Shown one piece after another: positions 44,102 to 53,835 of a stretch of 64,000 nucleotides of DNA. How positions within the stretch are numbered: the stretch's first letter is position 1; every line of letters starts with the position of its first letter. The stretch comes from Cyclobacterium amurskyense (lineage in GTDB: Bacteria > Bacteroidota > Bacteroidia > Cytophagales > Cyclobacteriaceae): contig NZ_CP012040.1 in NCBI RefSeq assembly GCF_001050135.1, positions 2,763,001 to 2,827,000 on the forward strand, read 5' to 3'. Made by a program: the position numbers and the translations under genes. The notes under the pieces were generated by a model that saw only the letters and a list, made by a program, of their open reading frames with translations, was not told the DNA's origin and searched no databases.

Positions 44102-45433
44102 ATGCTGGAGCGATTTATAGATCATGTACGCAAAAATAAAATTTTGGATGTGCAATTGCCCTACCTTGTGGCGGTCAGTGGCGGAATAGATAGTGTGGTT
44201 TTGACGCACTTGCTCCATAGAAACGGCTTCAATATAACGATAGCACATTGTAATTTTCAACTTAGAGGGGAAGCAAGTGATGCAGATGAGAAATTTGTGA
44301 TAAATTTTGCCATGCAATTGGGCATTCCTGTACATACCAAAGTTTTTGATACCCTTGGTTATATGGAGGAAATGGGAGTTTCTTTACAAATGGCAGCTAG
44401 GGAATTGAGGTACCGTTGGTTTGAAGAGCTAAATACCAGTTTGGGCACACAGGGAGTTCTTGTAGCTCACCATGCTGACGATCAGATAGAAACGGTATTG
44501 CTCAATTTATTGAGAGGAACAGGGATAGAGGGGGTGTATGGAATGAGTAGTAAAAGAGATTTTATACGAAGACCTCTTTTGCCTTTTTCTAGACAAGAAA
44601 TATTGGCCTACCTGAATGAAAATAACTTGACATGGAGGGAGGACAGTAGCAATGAAAAGACCGTGTACAAAAGAAATTTTGTCCGTCACAAGCTATTGCC
44701 TTTGTTTCATCAATTCGATCCCAAGGGGCCGGAATTGATACAGTACAGCTTTGATAGAATAAAGGACACTGGAAAAGCATTCTTTTATCTTTTTGACCAG
44801 TGGATTAGCGCAAACGTGATCTCTAAAGAAGGTTTTGAGATCATGCCTTTTAATAGCCTACTTGGGGCGCCAGGAAGATCCTCCTTACTTTTTTACTGGT
44901 TAAGTAAAAAAGGTTTTGTATATGCCCAAATTGAGGATATCTTGTGTGCTATAGACAGTCATGAAGCAGGGAAGCAGTTTCTATCGGAAGGATGGGTGCT
45001 CAATATTGACAGAGATAGTTTGCTACTGGGGAAACAACCAGAAATTGATAAACCCGTAGAAATAGATTTAGAACAAAATGGATTTTCCCTTGACGGGAAG
45101 ACCTGGTACAATTGTGCCAAGCTTGATTCTGTAAGGCCTTTGGATCGATCTTCAGAGAATGCCTTACTTGATTTAGATTTACTTGATTTCCCTTTGACAT
45201 TGAGAACCTGGGAGCAGGGAGATAAATTTATGCCTTTAGGGATGCATAACTTCAAAAAAATAAGCGACTATCTAATAGACAATAAGGTGCCGCTGATCAA
45301 AAAGAACAAAGTAAAGGTGCTTTGTTCCAAAGAGAAGATCGTGTGGTTGCTGGGGTTTAGAATAGATGAGAGATTCAAGATAAGTCCAAGTACCAGAAAG
45401 GTGTTTTATATAAATAAACATATAGATGAATAA
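44102..45433 (+). CDS. tilS: tRNA(Ile)-lysidine synthase
   Basis: TilS converts C34 of the AUA-reading tRNA-Ile to lysidine. The PP-loop ATP pyrophosphatase motif VAVSGGIDSVVLTHLL lies at about residues 23-38. It is followed by NFQLRGEASDADEKFV, VAHHADDQIETVLLNLLRGT, and the EDSSNE and KRNFVRHKLLPL segments. A C-terminal domain ends in KVKVLCSKEKIVWLLGFRID. At 443 residues it is full length. Its last 8 bases overlap the next gene, a cyclic-nucleotide-binding protein, so the two are probably co-translated. Confidence 0.95.
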   Translation: MLERFIDHVRKNKILDVQLPYLVAVSGGIDSVVLTHLLHRNGFNITIAHCNFQLRGEASDADEKFVINFAMQLGIPVHTKVFDTLGYMEEMGVSLQMAARELRYRWFEELNTSLGTQGVLVAHHADDQIETVLLNLLRGTGIEGVYGMSSKRDFIRRPLLPFSRQEILAYLNENNLTWREDSSNEKTVYKRNFVRHKLLPLFHQFDPKGPELIQYSFDRIKDTGKAFFYLFDQWISANVISKEGFEIMPFNSLLGAPGRSSLLFYWLSKKGFVYAQIEDILCAIDSHEAGKQFLSEGWVLNIDRDSLLLGKQPEIDKPVEIDLEQNGFSLDGKTWYNCAKLDSVRPLDRSSENALLDLDLLDFPLTLRTWEQGDKFMPLGMHNFKKISDYLIDNKVPLIKKNKVKVLCSKEKIVWLLGFRIDERFKISPSTRKVFYINKHIDE

Positions 45434-45941
45434 CCCTTTTAGAAAAACATACAGTCCTGCTGAGCGGGAGAAGTTTGCTTTTTTAGGCAAAGTAAAATTC
45501 TTTAAGCACCTGAATTATGAGGAAATGTCCAGATTTTTGCCTGCTATTCATCAAAGAAAGTATGTGCAGGATGAGGTTGTGTTTTTCAGGAATGACCCAA
45601 GTCAGGCACTTTATATCCTTGAAAAAGGTGAAGTAACATTGAATATTGATATTCGAAAAGATTTTGAAACCATAATAAAAATCAAAGAAGGCGAACCTTT
45701 TGGTGAAAATTCTATGCTGGAAAATTCCAAAAGAATTTATACAGCGATAGTAGATACAGAAGAGGCAATTTTATGGGTAATTCCAAATTATGCTATTTTA
45801 GACATTTTTCAGAGTAACCAAAAGATCAAAGCTAAAATGATGAGTTCACTGGCAACCTTCTACAACAGTAGGAACCAACAGCTATTTTCTTCCTACAAGA
45901 AATCCTATGGATTTTTCAACCTCGGGCAGATGTTTGAATAA
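45426..45941 (+). CDS. cyclic nucleotide-binding domain protein without a DNA-binding domain
   Basis: The 171-residue protein has a single cyclic-nucleotide-binding fold: FFRNDPSQALYILEKGEVTL (about residues 55-75), then IKEGEPFGENSMLENSKRIY. The phosphate-binding cassette is present as PFGENSML, but the Arg normally following it is displaced, so cAMP binding is uncertain. There is no C-terminal helix-turn-helix; the last ~50 residues are a helical region with many Gln and Lys. It may be a cytoplasmic sensor or adapter. It overlaps tilS by 8 bases. Confidence 0.8.
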   Translation: MNNPFRKTYSPAEREKFAFLGKVKFFKHLNYEEMSRFLPAIHQRKYVQDEVVFFRNDPSQALYILEKGEVTLNIDIRKDFETIIKIKEGEPFGENSMLENSKRIYTAIVDTEEAILWVIPNYAILDIFQSNQKIKAKMMSSLATFYNSRNQQLFSSYKKSYGFFNLGQMFE

Positions 45942-46028
45942 TTATGATGAATCCTTCATATAAAGCACATTCTTTAATATCTTAGCGCAAATTTTGAAAA
46001 AAACATCAATCTAAATCGATTATAAGAA

Positions 46029-46967
46029 ATGACGAAAGTAACCGTAGTCGGAGCCGGAAATGTTGGTGCCACATGTGCAGATGTATTGGCCTACCGCGAA
46101 ATAGCTGAAGAAATAGTATTAGTTGATATCAAAGAAGGTGTTGCTGAAGGCAAAGCATTGGATATCTGGCAAAAAGCCCCTATCAATGCTTATGATAGCA
46201 GAACTATAGGAAGTACAAACGATTATTCTAAAACTGCTGGATCTGATGTAGTAGTAATTACTTCTGGTTTACCACGTAAGCCTGGTATGACCAGAGACGA
46301 TTTAATCGAAACCAATGCTGGTATTGTGAAAATGGTAACAGAAAATGTTGTTAAACATTCGCCAGATGCCATTATCATTATCGTTTCCAATCCATTGGAT
46401 GTAATGACTTACCAGGCTCATATCGTTTCTAAATTACCAAGAACAAAAGTAATTGGTATGGCAGGAATCCTTGATACTGCTAGATATAGAGCATTCTTGG
46501 CTGAAGCCCTTGATGTTTCTCCAAAAGAAATTCAAGCGATCTTATTGGGTGGACATGGAGATACCATGGTGCCATTGCCAAGATATACTACCGTTGCAGG
46601 TATCCCTGTTACTGAATTAATTGGTAAAGAAGCTTTAGATGCGATTATCGAAAGAACCAAATCTGGTGGTGGAGAGCTTGTTAAATTGATGGGTACTTCT
46701 GCATGGTATGCACCAGGATCTGCAGCTGCTCAAATGGTAGAAGCGATCGTTAAGAATCAAAAAAGAGTATTCCCTGTATGTATTAAGTTAGAAGGAGAAT
46801 ATGGAATTGATGATTGTTACTTGGGAGTACCTGTAGTCCTTGGTAAAAATGGTATTGAAAAAGTTATTGAATTGGATTTGAATAGCGATGAAAAAGCGCT
46901 ATTGGAAGTTTCAAGAAGTCATGTGAAAGAAGTGATGGCCGTTTTGGATAAAATCGGAAACAAATAA
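46029..46967 (+). CDS. mdh: malate dehydrogenase
   Basis: This NAD-dependent enzyme interconverts malate and oxaloacetate in the TCA cycle. The 312-residue protein is of the LDH-like MDH class. The NAD loop is VVGAGNVGATCADVLA (about residues 6-21), and VLVDIKEGVAEGKALD supplies the Asp that reads the NAD ribose. SGLPRKPGMTRDDL carries the two substrate Arg; the malate-type Arg replaces the Gln of lactate enzymes. The catalytic His lies in GGHGDTMVPL. A terminator follows 24 bases after the stop. Confidence 0.97.
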   Translation: MTKVTVVGAGNVGATCADVLAYREIAEEIVLVDIKEGVAEGKALDIWQKAPINAYDSRTIGSTNDYSKTAGSDVVVITSGLPRKPGMTRDDLIETNAGIVKMVTENVVKHSPDAIIIIVSNPLDVMTYQAHIVSKLPRTKVIGMAGILDTARYRAFLAEALDVSPKEIQAILLGGHGDTMVPLPRYTTVAGIPVTELIGKEALDAIIERTKSGGGELVKLMGTSAWYAPGSAAAQMVEAIVKNQKRVFPVCIKLEGEYGIDDCYLGVPVVLGKNGIEKVIELDLNSDEKALLEVSRSHVKEVMAVLDKIGNK

Positions 46968-46990
46968 TTAGAAATTTATATTGTCATAAA

Positions 46991-47027
46991 AAAATCCCAA
47001 CTTTGAATCGTTGGGATTTTTTTGTTT
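46991..47027 (+). terminator. intrinsic terminator after mdh
   Basis: AAAATCCCAAC (46991-47001) pairs perfectly with GTTGGGATTTT (47010-47020), with a T-rich tail TTTTTTTGTTTTTTT. It closes the mdh transcript; its A-rich left side could also act in the opposite direction. Confidence 0.9.
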
Positions 47028-47067
47028 TTTTATGTGTAGTTGGTAAACATTAAATGAAAAGGGCCTA

Positions 47068-49785
47068 TTGAAAAATCTGCTGATAATTTTATTGATTTTG
47101 GTGTTTGGATTCATCGCTTTCCTATTGGTGAAGGATGATTTTTTTGACTCCAAGTTAAATGGGTTGGAAGTAGTTCCCTCAAATGCCATTTTCGTTTTTG
47201 AAACCAATGACCCTGTGGGGTATTGGAACAACTTGGTGAACCAACCCGTATGGGAGAAACTTCACAATTTACCCGCTCTTGCTGATGTGGAATCCCAATT
47301 GGTTTTACTGGACAGTATAACTGGGAAAAATGGAAACCTTGATAAATACCTTAAAGGGCATAGATTTCGCTTGTCATTGCACCCTATTGGAAAAGGTGCA
47401 TTTGGGTTTTTAATTTCTGTTGCTTTTGAGAACGAGCATTTTTTTGAATTCCTTAAAAACCTGGAAGAAGGACCTGATAATGGTATTCCTGGTTTAAAGA
47501 AAAGAAATTATAGTGGAGTGGAACTCTACGAGTTTAAAACCGAAAGGGGAGAGCAAACCTTTACCTTTACCCGTTTTGAAAATGTGTTGATGGGAAGCCA
47601 TACTTCTTTTCTTGTAGAAGATGGCATACGCTATGCAAAATCTTTGGAGTTGAAAAACTTCAAACAATCCCAACCTCATCTCTTCCAACCCTCAACCCCA
47701 TTGAATTCCAGAGGGGTAATAAGGTTTTCTGGTGAAGGATTTGCCGCTTTGGTCAATGAATTGACAGACGACAATGCAGAGCTATTATTGAAAAACCTTA
47801 GAGAGAACAAATTGTCCTCAAATTTGGTCCCTGCTTTCAGTGATACCTCCATTTTGTTTAGTGGACAGATGTATACTAATGGGACAACAGGCACCATGGA
47901 ATTTGAAGGTAATGTTCCTAGTGGCCTGTCCTTTGCTCCGGTAATAAGCAATAGGGCTGCATGGGTCACCCAATACTTGTTTTCGAGTTTTCAAGGGTTC
48001 AAACAAATACCTAATTTGGCATTTAAACCAAGGCCTTTAATAGTAGCTACACTAGACGAAAGCCTGGAAATACAGGATTTTTTGAATGGATTGGGAGGGG
48101 AAGCCACAATGGTGCTTGAAGAAAATCTATTTGATAGAAACCCTAACCAAATTCTTTTACTTCATCCAGAGAACACTGCAAGGAGGTACCTAAATCTGGA
48201 AAAATTTGCTTTAGAAGTAAGTCAAAACGATAGCACAAAGCTCTTCAAAGAATATTTTATGGGAAAAGAAATCTTTATGCTTGACATAGAAGAGTTTCCT
48301 GCCCATATTTTTGAGGGGAATTTTACAGGCTTTTCTAGGAGTTACGTTTCTATGGCTGGAGATCATCTGATAATTGGTAACAGTCTAAAAACAGTAAAAA
48401 ACCTTTTGGAGGATTTTTACAATGACAATACCTGGGGAAAATCTTTTGCTTACAAGGACTTACTTAAGGAACAAAACAATGGAGCCCCTATTCGTTTGAT
48501 ATTGAACAATGACCGGTTTTACCCCATTTTAATTCAAAATAGTGATGCTGCCTGGAGCCCGGTATTTCAAAAGTATGCTCCTATTTTTCGCTCTTTTGAT
48601 TGGCTAAATATTTCCATCTTTAAGGAAGGTAGCGTGCAAATCAATTTGGACATTGATTTAGGTGAGCCGGAAATAAATAGGCAAATGATTCTTTCCGAAT
48701 CCAGAAGTACATCTTTTGATAAGCCCTTGATTTTTGGGCCTAAGGGAATTCAAAATTTCAATGATAGAAGCACTGATTTTTTGGTGCAGGATGAAGACAA
48801 TTTTATACATCTTATAAGTGGTGAAGGGGAGCGGGTATTTTCTCAGAGAATTCCAAGTGCTGTTTTAAGTGAGGTTCACCAAATTGATTATTTTAAAAAT
48901 GGTAAACTTCAGCTGGTTTTTGCTACAAGGGACTTTATTTATGCCCTTGATAGGTATGGGAATTTATTACCTGAATATCCCATTCCTTTTGTAGAGGACA
49001 AAGAAATCGCCTTTTTAAATGTATTGGATTATGACAACAATCGAAGTTACAGGTATTTTGTAGCAGACACGGAGGGAGACTTGTATCTTTATGATCAGAA
49101 AGGCAATTTGCTGGAAGGCTGGTCACCAAATACCAACAGTGCTGGGCCTTTAAGTTATATGCCAGGTCATCACCGTGAACCCGGATTGGGCGATTTTATG
49201 GTCAGTCTTCACAACAATGGTAAACTAAACCTGTTTAACCGCAAAGGGGAGTCGAAAGTAGGTGGTGGCATTCTACTTGGGGATGGCATTTCCACAGCTT
49301 ATGCCATTGAAGAAAGCAAGAACAAAGAGCCTTCCAAGCTCGTGACAGTCAATGAGGCTGGAGAGGTGATAAATGTGAACTTCAAAGGTGAGCTTACTTA
49401 TAGAAATCAATTGCTTAGACCCGATACAGATACCAAGTTTAATTTGGTCAACGATCAGAATAAATCTGATTACGTTTGGGTTATAGAGGAGTACAATAAG
49501 CTTAAAGTGCTCAAACCAAATGAACAGGTGTTTTTTGAGATGAGTATTCCCTCAAGCGCTTTAGAATACAAGTATTTTTCCTTTGGTGATGGGAATAAAA
49601 TTTTCGCAGTATTGGATAAAGTTCAGGATTTTGCCTATTTGTACAATGGGAAAGGTCAACTGATCAATCAAAAACCAATCAGTATTAGTCAAAGTCTTTG
49701 GATCAACTTTTCGGGAAGTGAAAATGAATATACGCTTGTAACAGTATATGGGGACAAGCTTTATGAGTATAAGATACCATTATAA
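47068..49785 (+). CDS. large membrane-anchored protein with C-terminal propeller-like region
   Basis: I do not recognise a named function. The 905-residue protein begins with a membrane anchor (LLIILLILVFGFIAFLLV). The first half (to ~550) is a long alpha/beta region with VVPSNAIFVFETNDPVGYWN at its start, like the DUF3352-type proteins that open with such a Phe-Glu-Thr strand. From about residue 560 repeated strands appear (DFLVQDEDNFIHLISGEGER, FATRDFIYALDRYGNLLPEY, YFVADTEGDLYLYDQKGNLL), which read as propeller blades. No ATG is available in frame: the start is TTG at 47068, and a stop (TAA) lies at 47044. mscS follows 45 bases downstream. Confidence 0.65.
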   Translation: MKNLLIILLILVFGFIAFLLVKDDFFDSKLNGLEVVPSNAIFVFETNDPVGYWNNLVNQPVWEKLHNLPALADVESQLVLLDSITGKNGNLDKYLKGHRFRLSLHPIGKGAFGFLISVAFENEHFFEFLKNLEEGPDNGIPGLKKRNYSGVELYEFKTERGEQTFTFTRFENVLMGSHTSFLVEDGIRYAKSLELKNFKQSQPHLFQPSTPLNSRGVIRFSGEGFAALVNELTDDNAELLLKNLRENKLSSNLVPAFSDTSILFSGQMYTNGTTGTMEFEGNVPSGLSFAPVISNRAAWVTQYLFSSFQGFKQIPNLAFKPRPLIVATLDESLEIQDFLNGLGGEATMVLEENLFDRNPNQILLLHPENTARRYLNLEKFALEVSQNDSTKLFKEYFMGKEIFMLDIEEFPAHIFEGNFTGFSRSYVSMAGDHLIIGNSLKTVKNLLEDFYNDNTWGKSFAYKDLLKEQNNGAPIRLILNNDRFYPILIQNSDAAWSPVFQKYAPIFRSFDWLNISIFKEGSVQINLDIDLGEPEINRQMILSESRSTSFDKPLIFGPKGIQNFNDRSTDFLVQDEDNFIHLISGEGERVFSQRIPSAVLSEVHQIDYFKNGKLQLVFATRDFIYALDRYGNLLPEYPIPFVEDKEIAFLNVLDYDNNRSYRYFVADTEGDLYLYDQKGNLLEGWSPNTNSAGPLSYMPGHHREPGLGDFMVSLHNNGKLNLFNRKGESKVGGGILLGDGISTAYAIEESKNKEPSKLVTVNEAGEVINVNFKGELTYRNQLLRPDTDTKFNLVNDQNKSDYVWVIEEYNKLKVLKPNEQVFFEMSIPSSALEYKYFSFGDGNKIFAVLDKVQDFAYLYNGKGQLINQKPISISQSLWINFSGSENEYTLVTVYGDKLYEYKIPL

Positions 49786-49830
49786 ATTAATGAAGAAGGA
49801 AATTTTAATAAGTGAGGGGTATAATTAATT

Positions 49831-51501
49831 ATGGATAATTGCATGCGAAATAGATTAGTAATAGGCTTTTTAGTTTTTTTTGGGTTTTTGTTTTCTGTTC
49901 AAGCGCAAGTTTTTGATTCCAGATCATTGATTCTTGAAGACACCACAGATCACAATAATTTCAGCTCTCCCTATCACACGACCTATACTTTTTTCTATAA
50001 CCTGAATGAACCAAATTATAATCCTGAAATTGCTGCCAAGGCATTGAATATGCAGGGAAGTGAAGGGCAGGACGCAGCTGCCCTAGCTGTAAAACTGAAG
50101 CAGGTTTTTGATGGTAAAGGTGTTTTTGTTCGGATGAACACTGTGCCTAATTCTGCCGACTTTATAGATTCTGTTAGGAATGGTCAGCAAGTGTATGTTT
50201 TTGATGAGCTAATGCTTCCTGCCGTTTATCTGGAGAAAGTCGGAGATCGTTGGAAGTTTTCTTCGGCCACTGTTAAAAATATAAAAGCATTACACCAAGA
50301 AACCTATCCCTTGGGGACAGCTAAATTGCTTGATATATTGCCTAGAATAGGTAGCCAAAGTTATTTTGGTCTTTACTTATGGCAGTTAACAGGTATTTTC
50401 TTTTTAGTCTTGATGGTTTTTACAAGCCATAAACTTTTCACTCTACTGATCGATAGGCTTTTTTATTACTTCCTCATCAAATCCGGTTATGGACAAATTG
50501 CGAAGCAGTACCTCCTTCCAGTGGCTAGAATAATAAGTATTTACATTATAATTTTGCTCTTGGCTATTTTTATTCGGGTTTTACAACTTCCGATTAGTGT
50601 GGCCTCTTGGGTTACCATACTCCTGAATGCCGCAGAACCTTTTATCGTTACGGTCATCTTTTATAAGTTGGTGGATGTGCTTTCAGCCTATATGGGAAGG
50701 ATGGCTGATAAAACCACTTCTACCTTAGATGACCAATTGGTGCCTTTGGTCCGGAAGACCCTCAAGACTTTTGTAATTGTAATAGGTTCTCTATTTATAT
50801 TAAAATACGGATTACGTATAGATATTGTCCCTTTCCTTACAGGTTTGTCTATTGGTGGTCTTGCCTTTGCTTTGGCGGCACAAGATACCATCAAAAATTT
50901 CTTTGGCTCCGTTATGATTTTTATAGACAAACCATTTCAGGTAGGTGATTGGATCACTAGTGGGGAAGTAGATGGGACAGTAGAGGAAGTAGGCTTTCGT
51001 TCAACCAGGGTCAGGACTTTTAGAAACTCATTGGTTTATATCCCGAATGGTAAAATTGCTGATGCCACTGTTGATAACCATGGACTTAGAAAATATCGGA
51101 GGTTTTATACCAATATTACCATTACCTATGATACTCCTCCGGAGTTGATTGAGGTTTACTTAAGTGGCTTACGTAAAATTGTTCAAAATCACCCTAAAAC
51201 TAGAAAAGACTATTACAATATTTATTTGAACAATCTTTCAGCTTATAGTTTGGACATTATGTTTTATGTCTTTTTTAAGGTGCCTTCTTGGCCGGAAGAA
51301 CTAAAGGCAAGAGAGGATTTGATTCTATCAGCGATACGACTTGCCAATGAATTAGGGGTTAGGTTTGCTTTTCCAACGCAAACTTTACATATGGAAACCT
51401 TCCCCGAGAAAAAAGGGCTGATGCCTGTTTATGAAGATGACAAGGCTGCCTATCAAAAGCGTCTGGATGCTTTTATTAAAACCGAGAAAGGGGAGGAATA
51501 A
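49831..51501 (+). CDS. MscS-family mechanosensitive ion channel with periplasmic domain
   Basis: The 556-residue protein starts with a signal peptide (LVIGFLVFFGFLFSVQAQ; ATG 49831, with an alternative ATG four codons later), then a ~160-residue periplasmic region. Several membrane helices follow (LWQLTGIFFLVLMVFTSHKL, IISIYIIILLLAIFIRVLQL and others). The pore helix and beta domain are the MscS signature: GGLAFALAAQDTIKNFFGSV (about residues 340-360), then FIDKPFQVGDWITSGEVDGT and the VEEVGFRSTRVRTFRNSLVY core. The Gly/Ala spacing of TM3 is intact. MscS channels release solutes under hypo-osmotic shock. The gene is co-directional with the large membrane protein upstream. Confidence 0.93.
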   Translation: MDNCMRNRLVIGFLVFFGFLFSVQAQVFDSRSLILEDTTDHNNFSSPYHTTYTFFYNLNEPNYNPEIAAKALNMQGSEGQDAAALAVKLKQVFDGKGVFVRMNTVPNSADFIDSVRNGQQVYVFDELMLPAVYLEKVGDRWKFSSATVKNIKALHQETYPLGTAKLLDILPRIGSQSYFGLYLWQLTGIFFLVLMVFTSHKLFTLLIDRLFYYFLIKSGYGQIAKQYLLPVARIISIYIIILLLAIFIRVLQLPISVASWVTILLNAAEPFIVTVIFYKLVDVLSAYMGRMADKTTSTLDDQLVPLVRKTLKTFVIVIGSLFILKYGLRIDIVPFLTGLSIGGLAFALAAQDTIKNFFGSVMIFIDKPFQVGDWITSGEVDGTVEEVGFRSTRVRTFRNSLVYIPNGKIADATVDNHGLRKYRRFYTNITITYDTPPELIEVYLSGLRKIVQNHPKTRKDYYNIYLNNLSAYSLDIMFYVFFKVPSWPEELKAREDLILSAIRLANELGVRFAFPTQTLHMETFPEKKGLMPVYEDDKAAYQKRLDAFIKTEKGEE

Positions 51502-51589
51502 ATGGAGATGCTTACCATGCAATTATATGGCCAGTCTACCCTTATTACATTAACTACAGGATGATAATTTTTCCTTTAAATAGGATTTA

Positions 51590-52792
51590 TTACAATGAAA
51601 TTTTAACAAGAAAATTGCTTTCACTTTCCTCTTTATTGACTAATCCAAAGAAAGGGCTATCTTTTGCTATGAAATTGATTAATTCATGTTTAGTGATAAC
51701 AGTGAAAAAGCAATTCTCTGATGGATTAACGGTAGAAAAATAGGGAAGATAGGGAATAATTAAGCAACTGTCAGTGAGATATAGGCTTATACCTTTGGCA
51801 ATAATTTTCTTATTGTCCTTATCGTAAATACAAACAAAACCTTGTTGTTTTTCGTCGAAAGAACTGAAAATGGAATAGTTGATTGACTCTAACCATTTCC
51901 CTCTAAAGCCGGAATAACCCTTGTAAAGCTTATTTATTCTTTTGAAATCCACATCTTGAGATTTAAACAAATTACTATTTTGCCTTACTAATTTTTCATT
52001 GAAATCATAAGGGAGTGGGTTAGGAGAGTAGTTTAGTTGAAACCGTGCAGTAAATTGTCCCGATTTACTTATGTTATAAATTGTGTTGTCATAATTCTGT
52101 GAAAATAGGTATTCATCTCCAACCTTTCCAAATGGAGCGGTTGGAGTTGAAATTAGAGCCCCTCTAAAAACTTCATCAAAATGGAAAGCTGCATTTTCAA
52201 TTTTAAAGGTCTCATCGAAAATACCGACTTTAAAGTACTCATTATGATGGGAAGAATTGAAACCACCATAGGTTATGTATTTATTTTCAATCTTTTGGAT
52301 TGCAGTTAATGAAAGACGATCCTCACCCTTAAAACTTTTTTTTGGCATATAATTTTCATCAAAAATCAATATTCGATTTAGTGAAGAATCAAAAATTTCG
52401 AGATTACCTTTATTATTAATCCAAAAGTCTGTGATCGTGGAAACTTCATTTGGACCGTTGCCAGTCGGAACAATGCTTTTGTACAATTCTCCTTCAGTAT
52501 TGTAAATATGAATTCGATTGCTACCATACCTATCTAAAACAATCAAAAAATTGTCATGGAATTCCACCTTCCAAACTTCAGAGATATAATCTCCTTCATT
52601 AGATTTTAAAGGGGTAATTTCTAATTTTTTTATTATGGTGGATACATCGATGGAGTCTAGTACTTTGGAAGTATCTATTATTATTGGGATGCCAGAAAGT
52701 GGTTTTTCGCTAGTGTTTTTAATATTATTGTTGCAACACTGAAATAATAAAAATGAGCCTATGATTGATAAGAAAATTTTATATGAATTCAT
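51590..52792 (-). CDS. six-bladed beta-propeller lipoprotein
   Basis: The 400-residue protein has a lipobox (FLLFQCC; lipidated Cys at residue 19 or 20). The mature part has repeated strands ending in short turns: EVWKVEFHDNFLIVLDRYGS, IHIYNTEGELYKSIVPTGNG and LEIFDSSLNRILIFDENYMP. This matches the six-bladed propeller lipoproteins that are abundant in Bacteroidota (PF17170 type). No catalytic site is evident; ligand binding is possible. It is a single minus-strand gene, flanked by mscS and an SDR gene. A second propeller lipoprotein is found at 57625. Confidence 0.85.
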   Translation of the reverse strand: MNSYKIFLSIIGSFLLFQCCNNNIKNTSEKPLSGIPIIIDTSKVLDSIDVSTIIKKLEITPLKSNEGDYISEVWKVEFHDNFLIVLDRYGSNRIHIYNTEGELYKSIVPTGNGPNEVSTITDFWINNKGNLEIFDSSLNRILIFDENYMPKKSFKGEDRLSLTAIQKIENKYITYGGFNSSHHNEYFKVGIFDETFKIENAAFHFDEVFRGALISTPTAPFGKVGDEYLFSQNYDNTIYNISKSGQFTARFQLNYSPNPLPYDFNEKLVRQNSNLFKSQDVDFKRINKLYKGYSGFRGKWLESINYSIFSSFDEKQQGFVCIYDKDNKKIIAKGISLYLTDSCLIIPYLPYFSTVNPSENCFFTVITKHELINFIAKDSPFFGLVNKEESESNFLVKISL

Positions 52793-53103
52793 TAAATCTA
52801 CAATTAAGTACTATTTATTTTTTTTTACTGATAATATCTCAAATAACGATATGAAGAAATCTATCCCAAATCCACGGGTTTAGGGAAAAAATTGGAAAGT
52901 CACCTAGTGAAGAAAGTATTAAAATTATCTGTAAAAATAAAATAGAACTATGGGTTTAATAATGTTCAGGATGAATGTTCCTTGCAAGTATGAAATTACT
53001 GTTTAATTAGTCAATTTTCGAAGTTGTCGACCTCATTTTAATAACTATGGTTTGATTTTTGAACCTGTTATTCCAAATGAATTTTTAGCTAAATCGAAGA
53101 ATT
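52793..53103. other. AT-rich intergenic region with nothing recognised
   Basis: These 311 bases between the divergent propeller lipoprotein and SDR genes must hold both promoters. I find no full consensus promoter, repeat or hairpin of note. Confidence 0.4.
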
Positions 53104-53835
53104 ATGGAATTTGAAAATAAAGTTGCAGTAATTACTGGTGCCAGTAGTGGTATTGGCAAAGCAATAGCTACCACGCTTTCCGAAAATGAATGTACGGTCA
53201 TTTTGGCAAGTAGAAGCATTGAAAAGTTAAAAAATATCCAAGCAAAATTGCCTCATGAAAGCATGGCGGTGGAAATGGATGTAAGTGATAGTCAAAGTGT
53301 GTCCCAGGGTTTTAAGAAAATAAAAGACAAATACAGTCGTATTGATATCTTGGTAAATGCTGCCGGTGTAATGCCTTTGAGCTATATGAAGAACAGGCAC
53401 CTTGAGGAATGGTTGCAAACCATAGATGTAAATGTGAAGGGAGTGCTTCGCTGTATTTATGAAGTATTGCCGGAAATGAAGCGCCAAAAGTCCGGACATA
53501 TTGTAAACATTACATCCGTGGATGGAAAAGAGTTGTATCAGGGAGGTGCCGTATATGGTGCGTCAAAAGCTGGGCTTATTGCCCTGTCAAGAGCCATGCG
53601 AATGGAGTTGTCTCCGGAATTTAATATTCGAGTGGCCTCTATTGAGCCGGGAACTGTAGCCACGAATCTAAGAAATGATATTACCGACAAAGAATTGCTG
53701 GAGGACAAAGATTATGGGGGAGATGAGGCCAAGCTTCAACCGGAAGACATTGCTCAGGCTGTGTTATATGTCTTAAATCAGCCAGACACAGTCAATGTTA
53801 ATGAATTATTGATCAAACCTACCGGGAAAGCCTAG
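53104..53835 (+). CDS. short-chain dehydrogenase/reductase
   Basis: A 243-residue classical SDR that should bind NAD(P). The cofactor loop is AVITGASSGIGKAIATTLSE (residues 8-27), followed by VILASRSIEKL, where Arg/Ser after the strand suggests NADP(H). NAAG is present (VNAAGVMPLSY), and the catalytic Ser-Tyr-Lys set is in NITSVDG and YGASKAGLIALS. The C-terminus (GTVATNLRNDITDKELLEDK and NVNELLIKPTGKA) is typical of the YdfG/serine-type subgroup. The substrate is unknown. It is a single gene. Confidence 0.92.
   Translation: MEFENKVAVITGASSGIGKAIATTLSENECTVILASRSIEKLKNIQAKLPHESMAVEMDVSDSQSVSQGFKKIKDKYSRIDILVNAAGVMPLSYMKNRHLEEWLQTIDVNVKGVLRCIYEVLPEMKRQKSGHIVNITSVDGKELYQGGAVYGASKAGLIALSRAMRMELSPEFNIRVASIEPGTVATNLRNDITDKELLEDKDYGGDEAKLQPEDIAQAVLYVLNQPDTVNVNELLIKPTGKA

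Noticed and set aside
51561..51743. 60-codon plus-strand frame after mscS
   Set aside because: It runs antisense through the end of the propeller lipoprotein gene and has no features of its own.
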